This document shows positions 33,587 to 42,475 of a stretch of DNA of 64,000 nucleotides, piece after piece. The stretch covers positions 2,852,001 to 2,916,000 of the forward strand of contig NZ_CP036282.1 of NCBI RefSeq assembly GCF_006974105.1, in the 5' to 3' direction. The notes under the pieces are model-generated. The model had not been told where the DNA came from. It was given only the letters and a program-made list of their open reading frames with translations, and searched no databases. The stretch is from Rhodoferax aquaticus. Lineage in GTDB: Bacteria > Pseudomonadota > Gammaproteobacteria > Burkholderiales > Burkholderiaceae_C. The first letter of the stretch is position 1, and each line of letters opens with the position of its first letter. The position numbers were made by a program, and so were the translations under genes.

Positions 33587-33750
33587 GCGCCAATAGGTGC
33601 TTTGCACACGGTGCCTTAAAAAGCATCACACCCACGCGTGTTTACATTCGCAGTGACCCGGCTCTCGAATGGGAAGAAAATTTATGGTATGGAAATTTGC
33701 GCAAAATATGCTTTGACACACCCTCAAAAACTCTGCAAGCAGCCCCCCGC

Positions 33751-33812
33751 AACTTACCCGCCGATACTGTGCACCACCTTGTGGATAACATTGTTTACAA
33801 GCCTCCAAACCC
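33751..33812 (+). repeat. DnaA-box-containing repeat, copy 3
   Basis: AACTTACCCGCCGATACTGT then CACCACCTTGTGGATAAC and TGTTTACAAGCCTCCAAACCC. TGTGGATAA at 33780-33788. The shared flank CTTAAAAAG..ATCACACCCA follows, as in copy 2. Confidence 0.7.
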
Positions 33813-33969
33813 GCATGCAGCGGGGCTTTGCAGCCCATGCTTAAAAAGTAATCACACCCAGCACGGGAACCTATAGAAGCCAACCGCACTCTATCTTCCT
33901 AAACTCCCTAGGCTTGGCTACACCACTTGCTGCCAGTGCCGACTTTTCCAACCATTCCTTTCCTTGTTT

Positions 33970-34605
33970 ATGACCCTTGCCACTTCAGCCTCGTCTTTCG
34001 CGCTTGCTCGCCGCTCCGCACTCCGTCTGCTTGCCGCTCCACTGCTAGGAGGCGCGGCTCTGGCCCTCGTTGGCTGCAGCAAACCGGATGATTTGCCGGT
34101 CGCAAGCTCCGGCTCCGGCGCAAAGCCTACGCAATCCACCTTGGACCAAGTCACTAGCACCGCCAAAGGGTTCACAGTGGGCGCGTTGATGAGCGCCAAC
34201 ACGGTTTACGTGATGTTTGATCCGCAGTGCCCCCACTGTGCACACCTGTGGAACGCGGCCCAACCGCTGATGAAGAAAGCAAAGTTCGTCTGGATTCCCA
34301 TTTCATTCATCAACGGCAAAAGTGCGCCGCAAGGGGCAGCCCTTTTGGCAGCACCGAACCCAGCGGAACTTATGGCGGTGCATGAGGCATCTTTGCTAGC
34401 CGGCACTGGCGGCCTATCAGACACCCCTAAACTTAGTTCCGAACAAGAGGCCGTTATCAAGACCAACACGCAGTTGTTGAATAGCCTCAAGGTTGAATCC
34501 GTGCCTTTTGTGATCACCAAGAACGCACAGACGGGTCAGGTTCTTAGCAACGTGGGGGCAATGGACACCGCCGCCTTAGCGGCCATGGCCGGCATTGCGC
34601 TGTAA
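33970..34605 (+). CDS. DsbG/DsbC-like thiol:disulfide lipoprotein
   Basis: A 211-residue protein from ATG 33970. Signal ALRLLAAPLLGGAALALVGC gives a lipobox (LVGC), so it should be anchored in a membrane on the periplasmic side. VYVMFDPQCPHCAHLW holds the CPHC redox motif of a thioredoxin fold, and ESVPFVITKN carries the cis-Pro. The N-terminal dimerisation domain of DsbC/G is very short here. It probably isomerises or oxidises periplasmic thiols. Confidence 0.85.
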   Translation: MTLATSASSFALARRSALRLLAAPLLGGAALALVGCSKPDDLPVASSGSGAKPTQSTLDQVTSTAKGFTVGALMSANTVYVMFDPQCPHCAHLWNAAQPLMKKAKFVWIPISFINGKSAPQGAALLAAPNPAELMAVHEASLLAGTGGLSDTPKLSSEQEAVIKTNTQLLNSLKVESVPFVITKNAQTGQVLSNVGAMDTAALAAMAGIAL

Positions 34606-34648
34606 GCGCGACACCTGCAGTTCGCGCACACCATGGCACCCTGCGATG

Positions 34649-35479
34649 CTAGTTGTGGGGGGTAAGCGTGACTCTTCTGCGCCCTTGCAACAAACGCTCG
34701 GGCTGCCCGAAGTAGTGCAGGTGAATCTTGTCGAACTCCCCGCTGCGCTGCAAAGACTGCAAGCCTGCTTGCACCTGCCGGGCTAGCGCTGCGCCCTCAG
34801 TTGTGAGGGCGGTGTAAAAGCGTTGCTCCGTAGGCACCTCAATGAACAGCGAGGGCTCAGTCACCAAGCCTTTGTACTTCGACATCAGGGGTGTAATTTG
34901 GGCATGGTGCAACGCACCCACCAAAATGGCGTCCGTGCGGCCCTTGGCCAGCATTTGAAACAAGCCGTCGAACGCATTGGTGGCTTCCACCGAATAGCCT
35001 GCATCTTGGAGCAGCTGCTTGTCTCGCCAACCCACCAGCACCCCAAAGCGAAGGGGCTTCAGTTCTATGGCATCACGCACACCGGCCAACTTGGGCAACA
35101 CATCTTTTCGGGTTAGCAGCACCCGCTTGCTCTGCAAGCCCTTGTCGATTGCAAAGTCGACCTCCGTAAAGCTCTGCGCCAACGTGGGCGTAGCGAAACG
35201 CGGCACTATAGAAATGCGTCCGGCAGCAAGCTCTAAAAGTGCGCGATCCAAGTTCATGCCATGCTCGCTCCAGACCACCGTGCTCGCCAAGGGCAACGGT
35301 CCTGATGCCTGCTTGTGGTCCACACTTAAAGCCTGCTGCAAAACGGTGAACTCAAAGTCAAAGCGGGCACGGTCCTTATCCGCAGGCAATGGGAACACCA
35401 CTTGGGCAGTACACGCTGACGCACACGCCCATGTGGCTATGCAGCACACCCACCTTTTGAACTCACCGACAATCCTCAT
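34649..35479 (-). CDS. Periplasmic substrate-binding-like protein (SBP_bac_3 type)
   Basis: A 276-residue exported protein. Signal peptide to about residue 25 (ACASACTAQ). The pattern fits family 3 binding domains: LLELAAGRISIVPRFATPT, LRFGVLVGWRDKQLLQDAGY, AFDGLFQMLAKGRTDAILVG. There is no transporter gene next to it and no membrane segment after the signal. It may be a free sensor or binding protein. Ligand unknown. Confidence 0.75.
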   Translation of the reverse strand: MRIVGEFKRWVCCIATWACASACTAQVVFPLPADKDRARFDFEFTVLQQALSVDHKQASGPLPLASTVVWSEHGMNLDRALLELAAGRISIVPRFATPTLAQSFTEVDFAIDKGLQSKRVLLTRKDVLPKLAGVRDAIELKPLRFGVLVGWRDKQLLQDAGYSVEATNAFDGLFQMLAKGRTDAILVGALHHAQITPLMSKYKGLVTEPSLFIEVPTEQRFYTALTTEGAALARQVQAGLQSLQRSGEFDKIHLHYFGQPERLLQGRRRVTLTPHN

Positions 35480-35580
35480 GCTTGTAACTTTCAGGTCGCT
35501 AGACAGTAGTGTGTATTACACACATTTCTAACGACACGTGGGGCGGCCTACAAATTTTGTAGCAGCCAGCGCCGGGGTCA

Positions 35581-36486
35581 CTAGGCCTTGGCTTGTACAG
35601 GCTTGCCGGTCTTCTCCCACGCATCGATGCCACCACTCAGGTAGCGCGCGTTCACACCACGTGCTTTGAGTTGCATGGCGGTTGAGCGCCCTACTTCATG
35701 GCCATAGATGCAGTAGACCAAGACCTCGCGGTCCGTGGGCAGCTCAGCCGCCCATTGCGCCACCAAAGCGGGGTCTTTCCATACGGCCCCCGGCAGCATG
35801 GCGGAGGCTTGTGCAAACACGCCCGCACGCCGCACATCCACCACAAACGCGGCGTCGACCGTATCGGGGGGCGCCGCCAAAGCTTCTCCCACTGCATGCA
35901 CCGCATGTTGGTAACGCGCATACACCTTGTCCCAGGCAATGTTGCCCATAAACGCGTCCACATAGGCAGCCACGTTGGCGCCGTGGTCTAGGTGGTAGGC
36001 GTGCTCGTACATATCCATCGCCAAGACCGGCGTTCCACCAGCGACCATGTGCGTGTGATCAGCAGCCCATTGGTTGACCATACGCCCCTCTTGGGGCACG
36101 AAGACCAGCGTCACCCATCCTGACCCGCCCCCTAAGGCCTTTCCCATGGCTACAAACTCGTCACGCCAGCGGGCCACGCTGCCAAAGCTTGCCATGAGGG
36201 CCAGCTCCATGGCGGGCACCATGGCCTGACCCGCTCCGCCCAGGCTATCAAAGTAGAGCTCATGGAGCAGCTTAGAGTTGGTGGCGATGAGTTCCTCTCG
36301 CTTAAGGCCATTGAGTGCATAGCCCGGCATTAGCGCAATGGGTTGCTGCGACAACTCTTCGCGAATGGCATTGAGGCGCTTGACCGCCCCCCCATAATTG
36401 TTTTGGTGGTGGCTTAAGTGCAACTTTTCAGAGAGTCCTGCAGTAGCAGCTGGGTCAAATGGCAGAGGCATGGGAGTGAGAAACAT
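35581..36486 (-). CDS. chrC: ChrC: Fe/Mn superoxide dismutase fused to a rhodanese
   Basis: A 301-residue two-domain protein. Residues 1-185 are an Fe/Mn-type SOD with all four ligands placed as in the family: His23 (KLHLSHHQ), His75 (LLHELYF), Asp158 and His162 (MDMYEHAYHLDHG). Residues about 205-301 are a rhodanese domain (FVVDVRRAGVFA, Cys259 in YCIYGHEVGRS, YLSGGIDAWEKTGKPV). Known chr operons have a SOD (ChrC), and a separate rhodanese-like ChrE in one case as I recall; here they are one chain. Last gene of chrBAC, 15 bases after chrA. Likely handles oxidative by-products of chromate. Confidence 0.85.
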   Translation of the reverse strand: MFLTPMPLPFDPAATAGLSEKLHLSHHQNNYGGAVKRLNAIREELSQQPIALMPGYALNGLKREELIATNSKLLHELYFDSLGGAGQAMVPAMELALMASFGSVARWRDEFVAMGKALGGGSGWVTLVFVPQEGRMVNQWAADHTHMVAGGTPVLAMDMYEHAYHLDHGANVAAYVDAFMGNIAWDKVYARYQHAVHAVGEALAAPPDTVDAAFVVDVRRAGVFAQASAMLPGAVWKDPALVAQWAAELPTDREVLVYCIYGHEVGRSTAMQLKARGVNARYLSGGIDAWEKTGKPVQAKA

Positions 36487-36501
36487 AGTGAAACCCTTTG
36501 T

Positions 36502-37875
36502 TTAGTGAAGTTGAATGAGTGTGGGGGCGGCATACGCCAGCAGCCAACCTGCGGCGGCGCACGCGGCTAAGACGGCCATGACCCCGTGCTTGAAATAGAA
36601 CAAAGACACTGCAGCAGCACAGGCAATGGCGGCAGAGACATAGTCAAACGGCCCCTGAAACCCGCTGCGCCAGAGCACGTGGTAAGCAAAGAACAATGCC
36701 AGGTTGGCAACTACGCCCACCACCGCTGCCGTAATGGCAGTCAGAGGCGCCGTGAGTTTCAAATTGCCATGGGTTGACTCAATAAACGGCCCACCGGCCA
36801 AGATGAAAACAAAGGAAGGTAGAAACGTAAAAAAGGTCACCCCCACAGCGGCCACGGCACCACCTAAAAACAAGGCATCCGGCCCCAGTACGGCATGTGT
36901 CCAAGCGCCGACAAAACCAACAAACGCAACCACCATGATGAGCGGGCCGGGCGTGGTTTCGCCCAGCGCCAAGCCGTCCATCATTTGCGCTGGGGTGAGC
37001 CATTGGTAGTGATCTACTGCCCCCTGCACCACGTAGGGCAACACGGCATAGGCCCCACCGAATGTGAGCAGTGCAGCTTTGGTAAAAAACCACGCCATTT
37101 GGGTAAAAGCACCATGCCAACCATAGAGAGCCAGTAGCGCCAACATGGCTGCGCCCCACAGCCCCACACCCGAACCTGCCACCCACAGCAAAGCACGCTT
37201 GTTAAATCTGGCATGTGCAGGCGTGGGTGTGGTGTCGTCAATCAAGGCGGGGCCATAGTTAGCCTTGGCTGCGCCGTGCCCACCACCAACGGCAAACACC
37301 TGCGGGGCCCAACGCGCGCCCCAAAAGCCAATGGCCGCCGCCGCCAACACAATGACGGGAAATGGCAAGCCCCAGAACGCGATGCCCACAAAAGCCAGCC
37401 CTGCAATCGCCCACAGGTAGTTGTTTTTCAAGGCGCGCGTGCCAATGCGGTGGGCCGCGTGCAGCACCAGTGCGGTCACTGCGGGTTTGAGGCCAAAGAA
37501 AACACCCGCAACTACGGGCTGGCTGCCGAAAGCGACATAGACCCAGGACAAACCAATGAGAATGAGCAGCGACGGCAACACAAACAAAACCCCAGCCACG
37601 ATGCCGCCCCGTGTGCGGTGCATCAGCCAGCCAATGTAAGTCGCCAACTGCTGCGCCTCTGGGCCGGGGAGCAGCATGCAGTAGTTCAAGGCGTGCAAAA
37701 ACCGCTTCTCACTGATCCAGCGCCTTCGCTCCACCAGCTCCGTGTGCATGAGGGCGATTTGCCCGGCGGGGCCCCCAAAGCTAATGAACCCCAGCTTGAG
37801 CCAGAACCAAAATGCCTGGGCAAAACTCACCGGGGCAGGCATCTCATGCCCCTGGGCAACAGTCGCTGTGTTCAT
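36502..37875 (-). CDS. chrA: Chromate efflux transporter, long-chain ChrA
   Basis: A 457-residue membrane protein with two homologous CHR halves. The first half starts FAQAFWFWLKLGFISFGGPAGQIALMH and includes LLPGPEAQQLATYIGW; the second has LLTFGGAYAVLPYVVQGAVD and LALGETTPGPLIMVVAFVGF. About 10-12 membrane segments are visible. ChrA proteins export chromate using the proton-motive force. The ATG overlaps the chrB stop by 4 bases. Confidence 0.95.
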   Translation of the reverse strand: MNTATVAQGHEMPAPVSFAQAFWFWLKLGFISFGGPAGQIALMHTELVERRRWISEKRFLHALNYCMLLPGPEAQQLATYIGWLMHRTRGGIVAGVLFVLPSLLILIGLSWVYVAFGSQPVVAGVFFGLKPAVTALVLHAAHRIGTRALKNNYLWAIAGLAFVGIAFWGLPFPVIVLAAAAIGFWGARWAPQVFAVGGGHGAAKANYGPALIDDTTPTPAHARFNKRALLWVAGSGVGLWGAAMLALLALYGWHGAFTQMAWFFTKAALLTFGGAYAVLPYVVQGAVDHYQWLTPAQMMDGLALGETTPGPLIMVVAFVGFVGAWTHAVLGPDALFLGGAVAAVGVTFFTFLPSFVFILAGGPFIESTHGNLKLTAPLTAITAAVVGVVANLALFFAYHVLWRSGFQGPFDYVSAAIACAAAVSLFYFKHGVMAVLAACAAAGWLLAYAAPTLIQLH

Positions 37876-38810
37876 ACCTTTACTTCTTTCTCGAAAGAGG
37901 CCAGCAAGCCATCGAACACCGCACTTGCGGCCACGAGCAGTTGATCATCGTCCGCAAACGCAGTGCATAGCCCGGCCAAAACACGCTCAATGCCTGCAGC
38001 CTCAGGGGGTTCAATGCCCCCAACGTCCAAGTAGTGCACCAATGCCCCAAGGCGCTGCCATGCGGGGCTGTCCCACGCAAAGCTTGCTAGCAGCACTTCA
38101 AAACTCACTTTTGCGCCTACGTGGGAGAAGCGCGCGCCGTCAAAGTCAAAGCCCAGCGCATCTGTGGGGCATTCTTCGGGGCTGCTGAGCCACAAAAGCG
38201 TGGCGTTGGCGTCAATATGGCGCTTGATGAGCCATGCACAGGCGAGACGGTCGGCCCAAGGGCGACTGCGCGTGGCCCAGGTGCGACCCAAGTACTCAGC
38301 GCGGTCCAGCCGGGCTATGGCTTGGGCTGGCGCTGCCATGGGCTCATTGGGGGACAGGGCTTGATGCACCTTAGCCTCCAGCTCAAGTAAAGCCTGCGCG
38401 GCTTGCTTTTGCACCTCCCCCGCAAAGAAATCAATGGCACACAACTGGGTAAAAGTTTTACGCAGCTTACGCGCTGCCTTCACACTTTCGGCCGCGTTGT
38501 CGGGCTTGAGTTGCGCGCCGCAGGCTTGCACATCGTGCATCCACGCCGCAAATTCGGTACTGCGGTCAAACAAAGGTTCAAAGTCGTAGGGAGCGACTGA
38601 ATCCAACGCCAAATGGTAGGCCAAGCCTCCATGGGCCAGCACATCTTCGCCCACAGACGCCAGACTGGCTTGCGTGCTGGGGCTTGCTGGCACCAGGTAA
38701 ACACCATCACGCAACACCGCTGCACCACATGCCTTGAGCGCCCGCCACGCACGCATACGCGCCGTGGTGTTTTCGGTGGGCATTGAAACAATAAGTAGAT
38801 TCCACAACAT
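37872..38810 (-). CDS. chrB: Chromate resistance regulator ChrB
   Basis: A 312-residue protein beginning LLIVSMPTENTTARMRAWRALKACGAAVLRDGVYLVP (identified by its first 37 residues; only LLIVSMPTENTTARMRAW is quoted as the key block), typical of ChrB. The C-terminal half is the ChrB domain (RSRPWADRLACAWLIKRHID, LGFDFDGARFSHVG). In studied systems ChrB represses the chr promoter and releases it with chromate. The ATG at 38810 fits the family start, and the predicted transcript start falls on or beside it, so the message may be leaderless. Confidence 0.93.
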   Translation of the reverse strand: MLWNLLIVSMPTENTTARMRAWRALKACGAAVLRDGVYLVPASPSTQASLASVGEDVLAHGGLAYHLALDSVAPYDFEPLFDRSTEFAAWMHDVQACGAQLKPDNAAESVKAARKLRKTFTQLCAIDFFAGEVQKQAAQALLELEAKVHQALSPNEPMAAPAQAIARLDRAEYLGRTWATRSRPWADRLACAWLIKRHIDANATLLWLSSPEECPTDALGFDFDGARFSHVGAKVSFEVLLASFAWDSPAWQRLGALVHYLDVGGIEPPEAAGIERVLAGLCTAFADDDQLLVAASAVFDGLLASFEKEVKV

Positions 38811-38816
38811 ATTTGC

Positions 38817-38844
38817 ATATTACTCTACAAAAATATATAGTCAA
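38817..38844 (-). promoter_or_regulatory. chrBAC promoter
   Basis: Minus-strand TTGACT (38844-38839), 16-base AT-rich spacer, TAATAT (38822-38817). The -10 ends 7 bases before the chrB ATG and there is no Shine-Dalgarno site, which points to a leaderless message. Confidence 0.6.
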
Positions 38845-38943
38845 GCATGCACCATCACGGTCGCAAAACTTAGGAAAAAGTACTGTTTGCGCCCATATCT
38901 ATTGCGCATACAGCTATATTTTTTGTAGCAATTCACCAGCACA

Positions 38944-39439
38944 GTGGCCGTGGTGGTGTTTAACGACATCAGCCACTGGCAATTGGCAATTGCCAATTGG
39001 CCGACGACGTTGCCCAACGCTTTCCCAAGGTGGATGGAGACTCCGCGGTCTTGTACGTGGACGATGGCAGCATCGTCACCTCAGCTGGCAGTGCCGCTGG
39101 GCTGGACTGTGGTTTGCACTTGCTGCGCACCGACTGGGGGGCCGAGATTGCCAAGCGCGTGGCGCGGCGTAGGGTGCTGGCGCCGCACCGCCAAGGGGGG
39201 CAGGCGCAGTACATTGAGCGCGCCAATTCAAGCAAATCACAGGGTGCACCGTGGGCCAATGCTTGCTAAACCAGCGCTTGGCTTTGGCCCAAAGCCTCTT
39301 GGAGCGCACCGACATGTCGATCAAAGCAGTGGCGCAAAAAGTGGGATTGGGGTCTGCCCATAGCCCAGCCTGCAAAGACTCCGGCCTTGGCGGGCACCCT
39401 ACGCCTCAGGCGATCAGCCGCGCGCTGGGCAATTGGTAG
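38944..39439 (+). pseudogene. Decayed GlxA/FtrA-family AraC regulator
   Basis: Fragments in at least two frames. Frame from 38997: VLYVDDGSIVTSAGSAAGLD, then LLRTDWGAEIAKRVARRRV and PHRQGGQAQYIE are the end of a GATase1-like DJ-1/PfpI domain of the FtrA type. From 39251 another frame has RLALAQSLLERTDMSIKAVAQKVGLGSA, the start of the AraC helix-turn-helix, which then breaks down before a short tail (PQAISRALGNW). The 5' half of the gene is missing. It is a remnant, not a working regulator. Confidence 0.75.
38978..39002. repeat. Palindromic AT/GC tract at the pseudogene break
   Basis: GGCAATTGGCAATTGCCAAT then TGGCC is close to a perfect palindrome, centred on the EcoRV-like AATT steps. It lies at the point where gene similarity begins, so it may mark a deletion end. 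Confidence 0.5.
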
Positions 39440-40188
39440 TTGCGCTCGTCAAACAGATCGACACCGCAGTACAAGTTTTCAGCCCACTCAAAGAACTCGG
39501 CAATGGCGGGGCCTGTAATGGGCGCGCCATGCTGGGGCACCAGCATGCTGATGTCGAGCTTGCGCGCCATCTGGACCCACAAGCGCAAGACCTTGTTGCT
39601 GACCATATAGCGCTTGTGGAAACCTTCCATAAGGGGCAACTGGTCTGCGAGCCGCGTCACAGGTGTTTGCGCACGTTGACCGCTGGTCATAGATACCCCG
39701 AGGTCGCCGGTGAACAGGATGCGGCTCACAGGGTCGTAAAAATGGAAGTTCCCTTCAGAGTGCAAAAAGTGCGCGGGCAGCACCCACAGCTCATTGCGCC
39801 CCAAAGGCAGCTTTCCACCCTGGTCAGGCACGCCAATGATGCGGTTGTCGGTCTTACCCACCTTGGTGAAATGGGGGACGAAGCGCTCCCACACGCGCGA
39901 GATCACGAGCTTGGCAGGTGTGGATGTCATCCAACGGTCTAGCGATGCAATGATGTCAGGGTCCGCATGCGAGGCAAACAAATAGGAGAGGTTTTGCGGC
40001 GTGAAGTGGCGGCTCAGGCCCATGAACAATTCGTTGAACGCAAGGTTGCCGCCCGGGTCAATGATGGCGCCACTGCCGTTGTCCACAATCAAGAATTGAT
40101 TGGACTGCACGGCCTGCGCGTCCCCATCAATCAGGTCGGTAAACATCAGACAGGTGTGGCTTGCGTCTCGGTAAAGTTCAACTGGCAT
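39406..40188 (-). CDS. MBL-fold diiron protein (ODP/flavodiiron-like)
   Basis: A 260-residue protein from ATG 40188 (MPVELYRDASH). The metal motif is ASHADPDIIASLD in place of the classic HxHxDH, with PAHFLHSEGN, FTGDLG and PQHGAP giving the other ligands. This is the pattern of oxygen-binding diiron (ODP) and flavodiiron-type MBL domains. It lacks the flavodoxin part, so it may bind oxygen for signalling rather than reduce it. It overlaps the end of the pseudogene region on the other strand. Confidence 0.8.
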   Translation of the reverse strand: MPVELYRDASHTCLMFTDLIDGDAQAVQSNQFLIVDNGSGAIIDPGGNLAFNELFMGLSRHFTPQNLSYLFASHADPDIIASLDRWMTSTPAKLVISRVWERFVPHFTKVGKTDNRIIGVPDQGGKLPLGRNELWVLPAHFLHSEGNFHFYDPVSRILFTGDLGVSMTSGQRAQTPVTRLADQLPLMEGFHKRYMVSNKVLRLWVQMARKLDISMLVPQHGAPITGPAIAEFFEWAENLYCGVDLFDERNYQLPSARLIA

Positions 40189-40334
40189 AGATCGGGAGTA
40201 AATGGGTGCATGGCACCGTTGCAAAAACTAGGGCCAACTATAGGTTGGCCCCTTGCCTTGCAACTTGACACAAGTCAACAATCTCCGTGCCAGCCCCACC
40301 TTGATCAGACCAAGCAAACCCAGCAGTGCAGCAT

Positions 40335-41195
40335 CTAAGCAGCCAATAGCCTCGCTTCCAGCCACTCCAACAAGCTTGCGTAGATCTCCTCGCGGTTGGT
40401 TTCGTTGAAGTTCTCATGGTAGTTGTCTGCATACACATGCAGGTCCAACAGGTGCTGCGGCATGGTCTTGAACATCGCTTGCGATGCACTGACATTGGCA
40501 AGCTTGTCTTGCCCGGCAAGCACGGCAAACACAGGCTGACGCCAGCCCGCCAGAGTACCCTTCAATGCAGCCTGAGCCCCCAGTAAGGCGGCGGCAAACC
40601 GGAAACTAGCCTCAGAAGCACGTGTGTCGTCTAACTCATCGGCATGGTGGCGCGCCGTGATAGTGGCGTCATGGGTCAGCATGTCGGTCATGGACTCCAT
40701 GGGCACCTTCATGGTGGGAAACAACTTGGACAACACGCTCGAGAGCTTCAGCAATACCGCTGGCACTTGGATAGCGTTGACATAGTAAGGTGAGGACAGC
40801 ACAAAGCCCTTGATGACCGGGTCTTTGGCAAAGCGCCCTAGCCCTAGGTGGGTTGCGATCAATGCGCCCATGGAATGGCCCATGACAAAAACCGGGAGCT
40901 GCGGGTACTTCCGCTTGATCCACTTCAGCAACAGCTCGGTGTCCGCTAAAAAGTTTTCAAAGCTGGGAATATCCACCCGCCGCTTGCGGTCATGCCCCAC
41001 CATGTCGTAGCTCACGGTCGCAAACCCTCGCGCCCTGAAATACAGGGCCGGCGTCACATAGTCACCCGCGTGGGCTAGCCCTCCGTGAATTGCCAGAATA
41101 ACGGCTTTGGGCTGCTCAGCCGCCCACACATGGATAGGCCGCTGAACGCTGTCGCTGCAGGTCAGCACGTCCAGGTGGTCTTCGGAAAATCGCAT
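40335..41195 (-). CDS. Alpha/beta hydrolase (monoacylglycerol lipase-like)
   Basis: A 286-residue serine hydrolase. AIHGGLAHAGDY forms the oxyanion region, VMGHSMGALIATH holds the nucleophile Ser, AVLAGQDKLANV the Asp and DNYHENFNET the His. The lid region (SKLFPTMKVPMESM) is typical of lysophospholipase/MGL types. Cytosolic, no signal peptide. Substrate unknown. Confidence 0.88.
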   Translation of the reverse strand: MRFSEDHLDVLTCSDSVQRPIHVWAAEQPKAVILAIHGGLAHAGDYVTPALYFRARGFATVSYDMVGHDRKRRVDIPSFENFLADTELLLKWIKRKYPQLPVFVMGHSMGALIATHLGLGRFAKDPVIKGFVLSSPYYVNAIQVPAVLLKLSSVLSKLFPTMKVPMESMTDMLTHDATITARHHADELDDTRASEASFRFAAALLGAQAALKGTLAGWRQPVFAVLAGQDKLANVSASQAMFKTMPQHLLDLHVYADNYHENFNETNREEIYASLLEWLEARLLAA

Positions 41196-41309
41196 TGTCG
41201 TACCTCGTTGTTATGGTGATGGAAGGCAAAGCCTCTACATCACTGTAACCTCGGATACGACCAGCAGCACTACGCAGAAACGACTAGAGCCCGATCCAAG
41301 AAACGCATT

Positions 41310-41369
41310 TCGCTATCAATACAGTAGCTGTTCACGCTTATTTAATGGGCGCAGCAGGGCATATTTGCC
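41310..41369 (+). repeat. Dispersed hairpin repeat, copy f
   Basis: CGCTATCAATACAGTAGCTG then TTCACGCTTATTTAATGGGCGC. It is intergenic between the hydrolase and nagB; nothing else was seen in those 247 bases. Confidence 0.7.
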
Positions 41370-41442
41370 CAAAACCAGCACGCTGCTCTAAAGTGACACG
41401 CGATGCCACCCTGTCAGCGCCAGGCGCACCTAGCGCTGTCTC

Positions 41443-42234
41443 CTAAGTGGCGAATTGGTGCACCAGTTTTTGGTTCTCAGCCTCAATGTGCTTGAAGAAG
41501 TCGATGTCAGACAGCTTGCTGGCGGCCGCTTCATCGACGATGAGTACCGTCTGCTCATGCCATTGCAAGGCCGACGCGGGACAAGAGGCTGACAAAGGCC
41601 CTTCCACAGTTGCCTTGATGGCATCAGCCTTGCTCTCGCCTGTCGCCAGTAGCACTATTTTCTTGGACTCCAGAATCGTGCCAATCCCCATGGTCAAAGA
41701 TAGGTGTGGCTGAAATTCGTCGGGGCCAAAAAATCGCGCATTGTCATCAATGGTGGCGCGGGTCAGGGTTTTCACGCGGGTACGTGAACGCAAGGATGAC
41801 GAAGGCTCATTGAAACCAATGTGCCCATTGCGCCCGATGCCCAGCAACTGAATGTCCACCCCTCCCTTAGCCACAATCGCCGCTTCATAGGCGGCACACG
41901 CTTCCAAGGGGTTCGCAGCATCGCCCGCTGGCACCGCCGTGTTGGCCTTGTTGATGTCCACATGGTCAAACAACTGCCCGTTCATGAAGTGGCGGTAACT
42001 TTGGGGGTGGCTCCCGCTGAGGCCCAAATACTCATCGAGGTTAAACGTACTGACATGTTTGAAAGACACCTGCCCTTGTTGGTAAGCGGCTATGAGTTCT
42101 TTGTAGAGCGCAACCGGGGTAGAACCTGTTGCCAGCCCCAACACCGCGGTGGGCTTGGCGTTGATGTGTTTCACAAATATCTGTGCACCGTAGGCGGCAA
42201 CCTCAGCGGCATTGTTCAGAATTACAACTTTCAT
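41443..42234 (-). CDS. nagB: Glucosamine-6-phosphate deaminase
   Basis: A 263-residue Nag[19 protein letters not shown] is the phosphate-binding start, [11 protein letters not shown] holds the catalytic Asp, [13 protein letters not shown] the His/Glu ring-opening pair. It turns glucosamine-6-P into fructose-6-P and ammonia. GAGGAAG lies 6 bases before the ATG. No nagA, nagK or transporter is next to it. Confidence 0.95.
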   Translation of the reverse strand: MKVVILNNAAEVAAYGAQIFVKHINAKPTAVLGLATGSTPVALYKELIAAYQQGQVSFKHVSTFNLDEYLGLSGSHPQSYRHFMNGQLFDHVDINKANTAVPAGDAANPLEACAAYEAAIVAKGGVDIQLLGIGRNGHIGFNEPSSSLRSRTRVKTLTRATIDDNARFFGPDEFQPHLSLTMGIGTILESKKIVLLATGESKADAIKATVEGPLSASCPASALQWHEQTVLIVDEAAASKLSDIDFFKHIEAENQKLVHQFAT

Positions 42235-42475
42235 AGTGCTTCCTCAAGACATGTTTCAGGCGAATCACTCGCCAAGCAGGCTGTTCCACATCAGAAAGCC
42301 AAAGCCGTCAGCGCACACAAGGCGCTCCCACACGAGGCTCCGTTTGTACACCGAGAGCGCCAAAACCACTGTAGCTAATGGTATGAAAACCGACAAGCAG
42401 GCCGCGCTGGATGTGACAATGTGGCTGCAAAGCTTGCCTTTTCTACTGATTTACTCTCTTGGCTACAGAACACGC

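Larger units (their letters stand above)
33376..33969. other. Long intergenic region holding DnaA-box repeats
   Basis: No convincing gene in nearly 600 bases. It carries repeat copies 2 and 3, each with a perfect DnaA box, and AT-rich stretches (for example GAAGAAAATTTATGGTATGG near 33672). Open frames that cross it are short and lack sites or family features. Confidence 0.6.

Noticed and set aside
33339..33596. 85-residue plus-strand frame in the DnaA-box region
   Set aside because: It crosses the repeat, lacks a ribosome site and has no family pattern.
33524..33812. Chromosomal replication origin
   Set aside because: DnaA boxes are present but no dnaA, dnaN or gidA neighbour and no AT-rich unwinding array clear enough; kept only as a repeat finding.
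38978..39002. Insertion sequence end
   Set aside because: A palindrome alone, with no transposase fragment or paired inverted end found within the window.
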